From contig UQUH01000014.1 of assembly GCA_900544245.1 (NCBI GenBank), positions 1 to 33,654 of the forward strand: a stretch of DNA of 33,654 nucleotides, written 5' to 3'. Origin of the DNA: an uncultured Coriobacteriaceae bacterium (lineage in GTDB: Bacteria; Actinomycetota; Coriobacteriia; Coriobacteriales; QAMH01). This document shows, one piece after another, positions 18,058 through 26,983 of the stretch. The notes under the pieces were generated by a model. That model searched no databases. It saw only the letters and a program-made list of their open reading frames with translations, and was not told the origin of the DNA. Within the stretch, counting starts at the first letter, position 1; the number at the start of each line of letters is the position of its first letter. A program made the translations under genes and the position numbers.

Positions 18058-19371
18058 CTAGTTCTTCCTCTTGAACTTGATGCGCACGGGCGTTCCGACA
18101 AGGTCGAAATTCTCGCGCAGGCGGTTCTCGAGATAGCGACGATAGGTGTCGTCGATGATCTCCGGAAAATTCGCGAAGAACGTGAAGACGGGTGGCTGAG
18201 TCGCGGCCTGTGTCACATAATTGAGGCGCAGACGCTTGCTGCCCTTCACGATGGTATGACCAAAGTCGCGCAGCTGGGTGAGCAACGCGTTGAGTTGGTT
18301 GGTCGGGATGTGGCACGAGTAGTTCTGGTAGACGGTGTTGATGGCATCCCAGATTCGATGAACCGAGCGACCGGTCTTGGCCGAGATGGAGATGACGGGC
18401 GCGTAACCGACGAACTCGAGACGATCGCCAACGAGCTCTCGAATCTCATCGCGACGATCGGGGTCTTCGATGAGGTCCCACTTGTTGATGAGCACGACCA
18501 TCGCGCAACCGCGTTCGGCGGCCATGCCCGCGACCTTCTGGTCGGCATCGGTCAATCCGAGCGTCGCGTCGATCATGAGGAGCACGACATCGGCACGGTC
18601 GATTGCGCGTAGCGAGCGTACGTAACCGTAGTACTCCACGTCTTCGTCTATCTGGGACTTGCGTCGAATACCCGCCGTATCCACAATGCGATAGCGCACG
18701 CCATCATGTTCCACGACGCTATCGATCGCATCGCGTGTCGTGCCCGCGACATCACTCACGATGGAGCGCTCACCGCCGACGAGGCGATTGGTAAGCGATG
18801 ACTTGCCCGCGTTGGGGCGCCCGATGATCGCGACGCTTATCTCGTCGCCCGCCTCGTCATCACCTGCATCTTCGGGAAGCTCGCGCACGACGGCATCGAG
18901 CAGATCGCCCGTGCCATGGCCATGCGAGGCCGAAATCGGCATGGGTTCGCCCAAACCGAGCGAATAGAACTCCCAGAGCACCTCGTCCTCGCGGTCGGGG
19001 TTGTCGAGCTTGTTGACGGCGAGCACGACCGGAACATCGCTTTTGAGAAGGACGCGTGCGATGTCGGTGTCCTCGCTCGTCACGCCCGTGCGGCCATCGA
19101 CGACGAAGATGATGCAATCGGACTCCTCGCAGGCAACGAGCGCCTGGCTCGTGATGGATCCCTGGAACATGTCCGTATCGCCAAGGGCGATGCCACCCGT
19201 ATCGATGATCATGAAATCGACGCCATTCCAGTCGGCGCGATGGTACGAACGATCACGCGTCACGCCGCGCATCTCGTGCACGATGGCATCTTCGGTTTGC
19301 GTTATGCGATTAATGAGCGTGGACTTTCCGACATTCGGACGACCGACCACGGCAACGAGCGGAAGACTCAT
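18058..19371 (-). CDS. der: GTPase Der (EngA), ribosome assembly factor
   Basis: Double-GTPase needed for maturation of the large ribosomal subunit. In 437 residues: first G domain with VVGRPNVGKSTLINR, DTGGIALGD, NKLDNPD; second G domain with IIGRPNAGKSSLTNR, DTAGIRRKSQIDEDVEYY, NKWDLIEDPDRRDE; and a C-terminal KH-like domain ending NFDLVGTPVRIKFKRKN. A short acidic linker, ELPEDAGDDEAGDEIS, joins the G domains. The ATG at 19371 has AGAGG 5 nt upstream. It follows the DUF512 gene by 34 nt. Confidence 0.97.
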   Translation of the reverse strand: MSLPLVAVVGRPNVGKSTLINRITQTEDAIVHEMRGVTRDRSYHRADWNGVDFMIIDTGGIALGDTDMFQGSITSQALVACEESDCIIFVVDGRTGVTSEDTDIARVLLKSDVPVVLAVNKLDNPDREDEVLWEFYSLGLGEPMPISASHGHGTGDLLDAVVRELPEDAGDDEAGDEISVAIIGRPNAGKSSLTNRLVGGERSIVSDVAGTTRDAIDSVVEHDGVRYRIVDTAGIRRKSQIDEDVEYYGYVRSLRAIDRADVVLLMIDATLGLTDADQKVAGMAAERGCAMVVLINKWDLIEDPDRRDEIRELVGDRLEFVGYAPVISISAKTGRSVHRIWDAINTVYQNYSCHIPTNQLNALLTQLRDFGHTIVKGSKRLRLNYVTQAATQPPVFTFFANFPEIIDDTYRRYLENRLRENFDLVGTPVRIKFKRKN

Positions 19372-19405
19372 GAAAACCTCTTTACGTAGGATTGCGAGCA
19401 GTATC

Positions 19406-20755
19406 TTACCGCATCAGGGCTTCGAGGATATCCGCGGGGTCGTAGGTACACAGACGCACGGTCGCATCGCATGCCGTCTCGATATCGGCAAGCGGGACAT
19501 CGTCGAGCAAGAGCAGGTCCTGGTTGAACATCTCGCGCGCGAGCAACACGATTCCCTCGGGGCGCGCGGCGCGTATCGCCGGGAGAAGGTCATGTCCCGT
19601 AATCAGGCAGGTGACGTCCACATTTCCGCCGAAGAACGTGTTTTCGACGGCAAGCACCTCGAGATACCCGGCTAGCGGAGAACTCTCGAGAAGGGGGCGC
19701 AGAACGCGGGCGAACGCCGTTCCGCAGACAATGTACGCCACGGGTCCGCCTTCCAAATGCGCGGCCGTCCCCTCGAGCAAATCGGCGTTCCGTTCCCACT
19801 CGTCGATGAACGAGCGCATCATGCCAATGCCATCCTGGAACTGCGGGTAGCCCGCGTACATGAAGGCGGGCGGAAAATCGTAGCCAGCGTCGATGTAGAA
19901 CTCGTCGGCAATTTGCAGGCGGGGATTGCGCCGCTCGACGCCGGAATCCTCCTGAAACTCCCGGATGAGCTCAATGACCGCGGCAGCCGCATCGGGATCA
20001 TCGGAAAACGAGGAGGTGAAGCGCTTCTGATGACGCGTGTAGCCGAGCGGGACGAAGCCGGCCGAGAGCACACCGGGATGCCGCTCGATCCACGCGAGCG
20101 TGCGCATGAGCTCTGCTCCGTCGTTCACGTCGGAGACGACGACGACCTGGACGTGCACTTCGAGACCCGCATCGAGGATGGCCTCGAGCACCTCCATGCC
20201 CCTTGCCGCGTTCTTTCCCATGAGGCCCTCGCGTACGTCCGGGCTCACCGCATGCAGGGAGACATGCAGGGGCGAGAGATGGCATTCGATGATGCGGGCA
20301 AGCTCGTCGTCATCCACGTTGGTCAGGGTCACGAAGTTACCCTGGAGAAACGAGAGGCGATAGTCGTCATCGCGCAGGTACAAGGTCGAACGCATGTCCT
20401 TCGGCAACATGGACATGAAGCAGAAGATGCAGGCATTACGGCAGGTGATGACGCCATCGAAGATGCAGTCATCGAAAACGATGCCCCAATCCTCCCCCAG
20501 CTCACGATCGACGTAGGCGAAGCGCCCATCCTCGAGCGTCAGCTCGACGTCGTAGCCATCGGCTTGCCAGCGCCACTCGATGAGGTCACGCAGCGGCACG
20601 TCCTCGACATGCGTGATGACCATGCCGCCCGTAAGCCCCGCCCGATCGGCAGGAGAACCCGGCTCGACACGTGCGATGCGCGCACGACAAGGTTGGGGAT
20701 GCGCCTGCGCCTTGAGGGAGCCGTAGGCACTCGATTCAGCTTGTTCGTCTAACAT
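19406..20755 (-). CDS. PDZ-DUF512 radical-SAM-like Fe-S protein
   Basis: A 449-residue member of the PDZ-DUF512 family (COG1625-like). An N-terminal PDZ-like segment (about residues 24-85, RVEPGSPADRAGLTGGMVIT) is followed by DDCIFDGVITCRNACIFCFM, whose Cys105, Cys109 and Cys112 form the CX3CX2C motif of radical-SAM-type 4Fe-4S sites, then FLQGNFVTLTNVDDDE, HVSLHAVSPDVRE and a C-terminal DUF512 region with FPPAFMYAGYPQFQDGIGMM and NTFFGGNVDVTCLITGHDLL. The reaction is unknown. The ATG at 20755 lies 2 nt after the ispH stop. Its position between ispH and der is recurrent in Clostridia and related groups as far as I recall, which suggests a housekeeping role. Confidence 0.88.
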   Translation of the reverse strand: MLDEQAESSAYGSLKAQAHPQPCRARIARVEPGSPADRAGLTGGMVITHVEDVPLRDLIEWRWQADGYDVELTLEDGRFAYVDRELGEDWGIVFDDCIFDGVITCRNACIFCFMSMLPKDMRSTLYLRDDDYRLSFLQGNFVTLTNVDDDELARIIECHLSPLHVSLHAVSPDVREGLMGKNAARGMEVLEAILDAGLEVHVQVVVVSDVNDGAELMRTLAWIERHPGVLSAGFVPLGYTRHQKRFTSSFSDDPDAAAAVIELIREFQEDSGVERRNPRLQIADEFYIDAGYDFPPAFMYAGYPQFQDGIGMMRSFIDEWERNADLLEGTAAHLEGGPVAYIVCGTAFARVLRPLLESSPLAGYLEVLAVENTFFGGNVDVTCLITGHDLLPAIRAARPEGIVLLAREMFNQDLLLLDDVPLADIETACDATVRLCTYDPADILEALMR

Positions 20756-20757
20756 CG

Positions 20758-21609
20758 TCACGCAACTCCACCCGCGAGTTCGCGGACACGATCGCGCACC
20801 GCGTCGATGTGCTCCTGCGGCGTGCTCGCTCCCGCCGTGATGCCGATGCGCTCGACACCGTCCAGCCACGATGGATCGATCTCGACATCACTCTCGATGT
20901 GATGGGTCGCCTCGCAACGTGCCTTGCATATCTCGTAGAGACGACGCGTGTTGCCCGAGTTGCGCCCGCCGATGACGATCATGAGCTCGACGCGCGCGGA
21001 AAGCTCCGCGGCGGCAGCCTGGCGTTCCTGGGTCGCGAAGCACACCGTCTCCTCGACGCGCAGCTCATCGACACGACCCCGCAACGCATCGAGCACCGCG
21101 TCGACGCGATCGGCGCTCTGCGTCGTCTGGATGACGACACCCACCTTGGATGGCAGGTCGTCAGGGAGTTTGCCGGGGACGTCGGCGACGGCGACGACCG
21201 CCTCGCCGCCCCAGGCGCGTATGCCCTCGACTTCGGCATGACCAGGCTCGCCGATGATGACGACGGCGTAACCCGCTTCGGCAAGCTGACGTGCCTTGCG
21301 CTGGACCTTCGAGACGTAGGGACAGGTCGCGTCCACGACCGTAAAGCCGCGTTTCGTAGCCTCATCGACGATTTGCGGAGCGGTCCCGTGACTTCTGAGC
21401 ACGAGCGTTCCCCCGCCGGCTTCGTCGAGCGTGTCGGCAACCGCGACGCCTTGGATCGCAAGATCGTCGACCACGCGTGGATTATGGATGAGGGGACCGA
21501 GCGTGTGCACGGGGCCGGGATTGTCGGCAGCCCCGCGTGCCATCTCGAGGGCGCGATTCACCCCGTAGCAGGCACCCGCGTTCCGTGCGATTTCGATGGA
21601 GACTCCCAT
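20758..21609 (-). CDS. ispH: 4-hydroxy-3-methylbut-2-enyl diphosphate reductase
   Basis: Last step of the MEP isoprenoid pathway, a 4Fe-4S reductase yielding IPP and DMAPP. The 283 residues show the three cluster cysteines in NAGACYGVNRAL, DATCPYVSKV and EETVCFATQERQ, plus substrate-binding HTLGPLIHN, RSHGTAP, IGEPGHAEVEG and ITAGASTPQEHI. It is normal length, with no S1-domain fusion of the kind found in some Clostridia. The ATG at 21609 has AGGGG 5 nt upstream, 8 nt after plsC. It shows that the organism uses the MEP route. Confidence 0.96.
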   Translation of the reverse strand: MGVSIEIARNAGACYGVNRALEMARGAADNPGPVHTLGPLIHNPRVVDDLAIQGVAVADTLDEAGGGTLVLRSHGTAPQIVDEATKRGFTVVDATCPYVSKVQRKARQLAEAGYAVVIIGEPGHAEVEGIRAWGGEAVVAVADVPGKLPDDLPSKVGVVIQTTQSADRVDAVLDALRGRVDELRVEETVCFATQERQAAAAELSARVELMIVIGGRNSGNTRRLYEICKARCEATHHIESDVEIDPSWLDGVERIGITAGASTPQEHIDAVRDRVRELAGGVA

Positions 21610-21617
21610 GACGTCCC

Positions 21618-22319
21618 CTAGTCGCGTGCCGTATCACGCAAGCGGAACACCTCGTCCATGATCGCGGCAATGGTCGCGTCGGCCCTCCCCTTCTTGGGAA
21701 GGCTCTCGAATCGCTCGTCACGTGGATCGATGGGCTTTCCCACGTTGAGGTAGATGCGGGGAAAGCGGATGATCTTGGGCTTACCGTAGGGCATGATCCT
21801 CTCCGTGCCGCTTATGCCGATCGGCACGATGCGCGCATGGCCCATGTTCGCGATGAGCACGGCACCGGCATGGGGATGGTAGACCTTCTCCGGCTTGTTC
21901 ATCCTCGTGCCCTCGGGGTAGATGAGGACGCTCTCGCCGCGCTTGAGACAGGCCGCGGCACGCTTGACGGCCGTGCGGTCGGCGGAATCGGGATTGACCG
22001 GAATCGCCCCGACACGGGCGATGAGCTGGGCGAAGACGGGCCTGAACAGGGTGTCTCTGGCAAGGATGCGCATGAAGCGCCTCTGGCCGTAGAGCGCGCA
22101 CCAATGTACGCAGGGATCGGCATACGAGACATGATTGGATACGTAGACGACCGGCTCGTCGCCAATCGCCTCGAGGTTCTCGACACCGCGTATCTTCCAG
22201 CGGAAGCACACCTTGAGTATGGGACGTATGAAGTAGGCCGCAACGTAGATGAACCAGTTGTGCACCCTGCCCTTGGGAACCCAGATTCCCGAATCGAACC
22301 TCTCGTCGAGCGACTTCAT
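21618..22319 (-). CDS. plsC: 1-acyl-sn-glycerol-3-phosphate acyltransferase
   Basis: Second acylation step of phosphatidic acid synthesis, at the inner face of the membrane. The 233-residue protein has an N-terminal hydrophobic stretch (FIYVAAYFIRPILKVCF), the catalytic motif VSNHVSYADP (HX4D), RRFMRILARDTLF, and the substrate motif LIYPEGTRMNKP, followed by IVPIGISGTERI. The ATG at 22319 overlaps the cmk stop as ATGA. With plsY and gpsA in the same run it completes lysophosphatidate and phosphatidate synthesis from DHAP. Confidence 0.93.
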   Translation of the reverse strand: MKSLDERFDSGIWVPKGRVHNWFIYVAAYFIRPILKVCFRWKIRGVENLEAIGDEPVVYVSNHVSYADPCVHWCALYGQRRFMRILARDTLFRPVFAQLIARVGAIPVNPDSADRTAVKRAAACLKRGESVLIYPEGTRMNKPEKVYHPHAGAVLIANMGHARIVPIGISGTERIMPYGKPKIIRFPRIYLNVGKPIDPRDERFESLPKKGRADATIAAIMDEVFRLRDTARD

Positions 22320-22990
22320 GCGCGCGCCTCGTTTGCCATGGATACGATGACGTCGCAAACCTCATCGATGCTCATATGCGTCGTGTCCAACTCGCATGCG
22401 TCGTCTGCCATCTTGAGCGGCGAAGCGGCACGCGTGCTGTCGGCCTCGTCGCGTGCGATGAGGCCGACGAGGATGACCTCGGGGTCCGTATCGCCAAAGC
22501 CACGCTCGGCGTTTTGCAGGGCACGGCGGCGCGCACGCTCCTCCGGACTTGCCGTGAGAAAGACCTTGACCTCGGCATCGGGAAAGACGATCGTGCCGAT
22601 GTCACGACCTTCCATGACGATGTCGTCATGCGCGGCGATGCGGCGCTGCTGCTCGACGAGCGCCGCGCGTACCGCGGAAACGGCCGAGACGGGGCTGACC
22701 GCCTTGTCGACGGCGGGCGTGCGAATCGCGTCCGTTACGTCGTGGCCGTCAAAGGAAACCCCGGAGGCTATGGGGTTTCCCGGCTCGTGCGAGAACACGA
22801 CGGGAACGTCACGTGCAACGGAGGCGAGGGCACCCTCATCGTCGAGGGGAATGCCGTTCTCGAGCGCGTACCACGCGACGCAACGGTACATGGCGCCCGT
22901 GTCGAGATAGTGAAACCCGAGCATGCGGGCCACCTGCTTGGCGATGGTCGATTTACCGGAACCCGCGGGTCCGTCGATGGCAATTATCAC
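22316..22990 (-). CDS. cmk: Cytidylate kinase
   Basis: Phosphorylates CMP and dCMP. The 224-residue protein begins IIAIDGPAGSGKSTIAKQVA (Walker A), then FHYLDTGAMYRCVAW, VSFDGHDVTDAIRTPAVDKA, the MEGRDIGTIVFPDAEVKVFL block and a lid region ERARRRALQN. The start is set at the GTG at 22990, which has GGAGG 5 nt upstream and gives the family N-terminus; the frame extends to 23032 but adds no similarity. It follows aroA by 43 nt and overlaps plsC. Confidence 0.95.
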   Translation of the reverse strand: MIIAIDGPAGSGKSTIAKQVARMLGFHYLDTGAMYRCVAWYALENGIPLDDEGALASVARDVPVVFSHEPGNPIASGVSFDGHDVTDAIRTPAVDKAVSPVSAVSAVRAALVEQQRRIAAHDDIVMEGRDIGTIVFPDAEVKVFLTASPEERARRRALQNAERGFGDTDPEVILVGLIARDEADSTRAASPLKMADDACELDTTHMSIDEVCDVIVSMANEARA

Positions 22991-23033
22991 GGAAACCTCC
23001 GTAGCTCGTCTGACGTGAAGCCAGTGTAGCACC

Positions 23034-24323
23034 TCAGCGTTTCAGGCTCTCGATGTCGGCAAAGAAATCGGGCCACGAGACGCGAACGCATGCCGAGTCA
23101 TCCAGTTCGACGTCCACGTCAAAGAGCTCGCCCGCCAGATACCAGGTCATCGCGAGCCGATGATCGCCATGCGTCCCGAGGACGACCCGCTCGGGCACAT
23201 GCGCAGGCGATCCGGCCATGCCGATGACATGTAGGTCGTCATCTTCGGCATAGGCCCTGATCCCGAATGCTCCCAGGCCCTCGATGATGGCGGCCATGCG
23301 ATCGGATTCCTTCACGCGCAGCTCCCCGCATGATTCGAAGACCGTCTCGCCGCGGGCAAAGGCGGCAGCGACGGCCAGGATGGGTATCTCGTCGATGAGC
23401 GTGGGGATTTCGGCGGGGCTGACGGACGTCGCGACGAGCTCTGGGGCATGCACGACGCGTACGTCACCGACGGGCTCGGCGCCTTCGGCATGTTCGTTCA
23501 CGACGTCAAGACATGCTCCCATGCGACGAAGTACCTCGAAGGCGCCCGTACGCGTCGGATTGAGCGCAACGCGTTCCAGAAGAACGTCCGAACCGGCGCA
23601 AATCGTCGCGGCGACGGCGACGAAAGCGGCCGAGGACGGATCGGCCGACACGGTCATATCGTGCGCGTGCATGAGTACCGGTCCCTCGATGGAAGCGGTG
23701 AGGCCATCGACGTCGACATCGACGCCAAAGGCGGGCAAGAGCAATTCGGTGTGATCGCGGCTCTTGGCGGGCTCGGTCACGCTCGTCGTTCCCGATGCCC
23801 GCATGCCGGCGAGCAGGATGGCCGATTTGACCTGTGCGGAAGCTTGCTCGGTCACGACATGCGCGCCGTGCAAGGCACCCGCGCGTACGATGCGCACGGG
23901 CAAATGCCCGCCATCGCTCTCGAAGCGAGCGCCCAGCTTGGAAAGCTGGTCAGTGACGCGTCGCATCGGACGGACGCTGAGGGAGGCATCGCCGACGAGC
24001 GTCGCCTCGACGTCCAGCCCCGCGAGCGCCCCCATAAGCAGACGCGCCGTCGTGCCGGAGTTACCACAGTCGATGACGAGAGGCCGCGTTGACTTGCTGG
24101 CGGCAAGACCGATGCCCTCGACTTCGCCCACAAGGCCATGTGGACCCGCCACGAGGTCGACACGCGCGCCGAGTGCGCGAATCGCGCGAATCGTCGCCTG
24201 CACGTCGGCGCTCGGCAACACGGCCTCAAGATGCGAGACACCCTGCGCCAGACCGGCGAAGAGGACGGCGCGATGCGATATGGACTTGTCGGAGGGAACT
24301 CGTATCGTACCGGCGAATGGCAT
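23034..24323 (-). CDS. aroA: 3-phosphoshikimate 1-carboxyvinyltransferase (EPSP synthase)
   Basis: Joins shikimate 3-phosphate and phosphoenolpyruvate in the shikimate pathway. Over 429 residues: RVPSDKSISHRAVLFAGLA with the PEP/S3P-binding Lys, VIDCGNSGTTARLLMG, SVRPMRRV, AQVKSAILLAG, AFVAVAATICAG, LIDEIPILAVAAAF with the catalytic Asp-Glu pair and LRVKESDRMAAI, then LGTHGDHRLAMTWYLAG. Full length. It follows tyrA by 3 nt; together they serve aromatic amino acid synthesis, and aroA next to cmk is a common bacterial arrangement. Confidence 0.96.
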   Translation of the reverse strand: MPFAGTIRVPSDKSISHRAVLFAGLAQGVSHLEAVLPSADVQATIRAIRALGARVDLVAGPHGLVGEVEGIGLAASKSTRPLVIDCGNSGTTARLLMGALAGLDVEATLVGDASLSVRPMRRVTDQLSKLGARFESDGGHLPVRIVRAGALHGAHVVTEQASAQVKSAILLAGMRASGTTSVTEPAKSRDHTELLLPAFGVDVDVDGLTASIEGPVLMHAHDMTVSADPSSAAFVAVAATICAGSDVLLERVALNPTRTGAFEVLRRMGACLDVVNEHAEGAEPVGDVRVVHAPELVATSVSPAEIPTLIDEIPILAVAAAFARGETVFESCGELRVKESDRMAAIIEGLGAFGIRAYAEDDDLHVIGMAGSPAHVPERVVLGTHGDHRLAMTWYLAGELFDVDVELDDSACVRVSWPDFFADIESLKR

Positions 24324-24326
24324 GGT

Positions 24327-25463
24327 CTAGAGCTCTTCTTCGAGACTTCTGATCGAGAAGTCATAACCCTTGGTGATGAGTTCGCCGCCAAAGCGACCCA
24401 TGTCGCCCTCGTCGGTCAGGATGAGTTCGAGAACGGCGGTGTCCTCGTTGATGTGGTCGATCTCGATGGACTGGATGTTGCACGCGGCATGCCCGGCCAT
24501 GCCCGTCACCTCGGCGATGATACCCGGATGGTCGGTCATGGGGATGCGCACCTGCGTGAGCTTCGCCGAATCCGGGATCCACTTGGCGGGCAGGCTACGG
24601 CGCAGACGCGCGCTATCCTCGAGCATTTTGACGAGCGTCTCGGCATCGCCTTCGCGAATGGCCGTCTCGAAGCGCCCGATGATCTCGCCGACCTCGTGCA
24701 GTCCCTGCGAGAGCGCTTCGCTGTTATCAAGCGCGATGCCGCACCAGAGCTCAGGAGACCCGGCTGCGATGCGCGTGGAGTCCTTGAATCCGCCAGCTGC
24801 CAGGCGCAGGAGCTCCTGGCGCTCGTCGACGTGATTGCCCGCGAGCTCGACGAGGGAGGAGGCGACCATATGCGGTACGTGGCTTACGATGGCAATGGCA
24901 CTGTCATGCTGGTCGCGGCTAATGGATATGATGCGCGAGCCAAGGGCGCCGAACGTCTCGTAGAGCTTGAGAAACGTCTCGTCCTGTCCCTCCCCCTCGG
25001 GACACAGAATCCAATACGCGCCCTGGAAGAGGTCGGCACGCGCGGCACCAAACCCGTTTGCCTCGGAACCGGCCATGGGGTGACCGGGGAGATAGCGGTC
25101 GGGATGGGACAAGATGTCGTCCGCGTAGCCCGTGATGACCGCCTTCGTCGAGGCGACGTCGGTAATGACGCCATCGTATCCGCAGGCCTCGAGGCGCTCG
25201 AACCAATCACGTGCGGCATGCACGGGCGTCGCTATGATAACGAGGTCGCATTCTCCACTCGAGAGCCATTCGTCCACACGGGGATCATCGACGAGAGCGT
25301 ACTCGTCGAGCGCACCTTGTTGCCGCGCTTTCTCGAGTGGCTCGGCATGGCGTCCGATGCCGATGACGATGGGCGCGTCGTCAAGCTCCTTCATGGCCGC
25401 GGCGATAGATCCGCCGATGAGGCCCACGCCGATGATGACGACCCTTTTGAATGGTATTGCCAT
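24327..25463 (-). CDS. tyrA: Prephenate dehydrogenase with C-terminal ACT domain
   Basis: Oxidative decarboxylation of prephenate to hydroxyphenylpyruvate for tyrosine. The 378-residue product has a Rossmann start VVIIGVGLIGGSIAAAMKEL, TDVASTKAVITG, the catalytic stretch LPGHPMAGSEANGFGAA with its conserved His, then HDSAIAIVSHVPHMVASSLV and LRLAAGGFKDSTRIA. The last 85 or so residues, beginning QVRIPMTDHPGIIAEVTGMA, form an ACT domain, which suggests feedback control by an amino acid, probably tyrosine. The ATG at 25463 has AGGA 3 nt upstream. Start of the aroA-cmk run. Confidence 0.94.
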   Translation of the reverse strand: MAIPFKRVVIIGVGLIGGSIAAAMKELDDAPIVIGIGRHAEPLEKARQQGALDEYALVDDPRVDEWLSSGECDLVIIATPVHAARDWFERLEACGYDGVITDVASTKAVITGYADDILSHPDRYLPGHPMAGSEANGFGAARADLFQGAYWILCPEGEGQDETFLKLYETFGALGSRIISISRDQHDSAIAIVSHVPHMVASSLVELAGNHVDERQELLRLAAGGFKDSTRIAAGSPELWCGIALDNSEALSQGLHEVGEIIGRFETAIREGDAETLVKMLEDSARLRRSLPAKWIPDSAKLTQVRIPMTDHPGIIAEVTGMAGHAACNIQSIEIDHINEDTAVLELILTDEGDMGRFGGELITKGYDFSIRSLEEEL

Positions 25464-25528
25464 GAGTCCTATTAGCTTCCTGTCTCGTTTAGATGGTCAA
25501 ATGCGCACGGGTGGGCAACTCTGCCTTC

Positions 25529-26207
25529 CTAGTCCTGAATGGTGATGTATTCGATAACGGGCATGTCCTTGGGATTGTTAATAGCGCCCATCTCGCCTGT
25601 CGCGTACTTGAGGTAGTCTTTCACGATCGCGTCGACCGTCTGCATGCCCGCATCATCGATCTGGCCAAAGGCAGCGTACTGGCCGTCAAGACTCTGCGAG
25701 ACGTTTTCCGTCGTCGCAAGTGTGATGAAGAAGGTCGTCTTCGCGCTATTGTAGACGCCCGTGCGGGCCATGGCGACCGTCCCGCGCCTGAACTCGTCGG
25801 CAAGCGGGTTGTCGACATCGTTTTCGTAGAACTCGCCGATGATGGGCGGAAGCGTCGCATCGTTGCCCGCCGAGCTATTGCCCTTCGTGCCTCCCTGAAG
25901 GCAGAAGCCCTCGACGATGCGGTAGAACTTGAGACCGTCGTAGTAGCCGCTTTGCGCGAGGTCGCAGAAGTTCGCGACGGTCACGGGCGCGTAATCGGCG
26001 TAGAGTTCGATGGTGAACGGGTCGTACCCCTCGACCTTGACGACGGCATGATGCGTGCCGGTCGCGTACTCACCAGATGCCTTGGTCGTAACCGTGTTGG
26101 GGTCGGCGTTCTTGGAAGCGCCCGAAGATGCACCGCATGCGACAAGCGTGCAGCAGAGCAGGACGCAAAGGGCAGCCGGCGTGAGGACGCGGACGAACTT
26201 CTTCATG
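25529..26207 (-). CDS. Lipoprotein cyclophilin-type peptidyl-prolyl isomerase, paralog 1
   Basis: About 225 residues: signal peptide KKFVRVLTPAALCVLLCC with lipobox TLVAC, so the mature protein is expected to be a lipid-anchored surface protein; a short linker; then a cyclophilin domain with FCDLAQSGYYDGLKFYRIVE (catalytic Arg), GFCLQGGTKG, FRRGTVAMARTGVYNSAKTT plus FFITL, and YAAFGQIDDAGM. Likely helps fold exported proteins. The start is the ATG at 26207 (MKK), with GAGGT 5 nt upstream. It is closely similar to the next gene; the leader before both carries the same ATGAT(C/T)GATTGAGGT sequence, pointing to tandem duplication. Confidence 0.9.
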
Positions 26208-26228
26208 TCATACCTCAATCGATCATTG

Positions 26229-26271
26229 GCATCGTCTTGATGCGGAGACGATGCTTCGAGAACGTTTCTCG
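26229..26271 (+). terminator. Two adjacent hairpins between cyclophilin paralogs; the second looks like a plus-strand terminator
   Basis: GCATCGTCT and AGACGATGC (26229-26237, 26246-26254) form a 9-bp perfect stem. CGAGAA-CGT-TTCTCG (26257-26271) forms a 6-bp stem followed on the plus strand by TTTTT. As a rho-independent terminator it would act on plus-strand, i.e. antisense, transcripts, yet no plus-strand gene is seen. For the minus-strand operon it would place two hairpins between paralogs 2 and 1, possibly affecting mRNA stability. Confidence 0.4.
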
Positions 26272-26288
26272 TTTTTGCAGGTCACGAA

Positions 26289-26975
26289 CTAATCCTCGAT
26301 GGTGATGTATTCAATGACGGGCATGTCATCGGGGTTTTCGATGGCACCCATATCACCGGTGGCGTACTTGAGGTGCGACCTGACGATGGAATTCACGATT
26401 CTCATGCCAGATTCATCGACCAGGCCGAAGGCGGCATACTGGCCATTGAGGCTCTGCGAGACGCTGCTGCTCGAGGACAAGGTGATGAAAAAGGCACTCG
26501 TGGCACTGTTGGGAGCATTGGTGCGCGCCATGGCCACGGTACCGCGTTTGAAGTCGTCAGCCAGAGGATTATCGACGTTGTTTCCCTTAAACTCACCGGG
26601 AACGGGTGTGAGCGCGGGATCGTTGCCCGCGGCGTTGTCACCCTTGGTGCCTCCCTGCATGCAGAAACCATCCTGGATGCGATAGAACTTGAGGCCATCG
26701 TAATAGCCGCTCCTGGCGAGGTTGCAGAAGTTCTCGACGGTCTTGGGGGCATACTCGGGATAGAGGTCGATGACGAATGGCTCGTAGCCCTCGACCTTGA
26801 CCGTCGCATGGAGCGTGCTGCCCGGGTCCTTGTCGGCGGCCTTGCTCGAGGCGGACGTGGAACGTGCGGTGGAGCTCGAGGATGCGGACGTGGACGGCCC
26901 GGAGCATGCGCACAGCATGCAAACCGCAAGCACGACGGTGAAGGTCAGGGCGAAAAGGGCGGCGGTCTTCTTCAT
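26289..26975 (-). CDS. Lipoprotein cyclophilin-type peptidyl-prolyl isomerase, paralog 2
   Basis: About 228 residues with a signal peptide KKTAALFALTFTVVLAVC and lipobox MLCAC, then a Ser/Thr/Ala-rich linker (SGPSTSASSSSTARSTSASS) that would space the domain from the membrane. The cyclophilin domain keeps the catalytic Arg in DGLKFYRIQDGFCMQGGTKG, GTVAMARTNAPNSATSAFF and YAAFGLVDESGM, and ends with the same PVIEYITI tail as paralog 1. The start is the ATG at 26975 with GAGGT 5 nt upstream. The two differ mainly in signal peptide and linker. Extracellular prolyl isomerase activity is likely from the family, not shown. Confidence 0.9.
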   Translation of the reverse strand: MKKTAALFALTFTVVLAVCMLCACSGPSTSASSSSTARSTSASSKAADKDPGSTLHATVKVEGYEPFVIDLYPEYAPKTVENFCNLARSGYYDGLKFYRIQDGFCMQGGTKGDNAAGNDPALTPVPGEFKGNNVDNPLADDFKRGTVAMARTNAPNSATSAFFITLSSSSSVSQSLNGQYAAFGLVDESGMRIVNSIVRSHLKYATGDMGAIENPDDMPVIEYITIED

Positions 26976-26983
26976 CTTGCACC

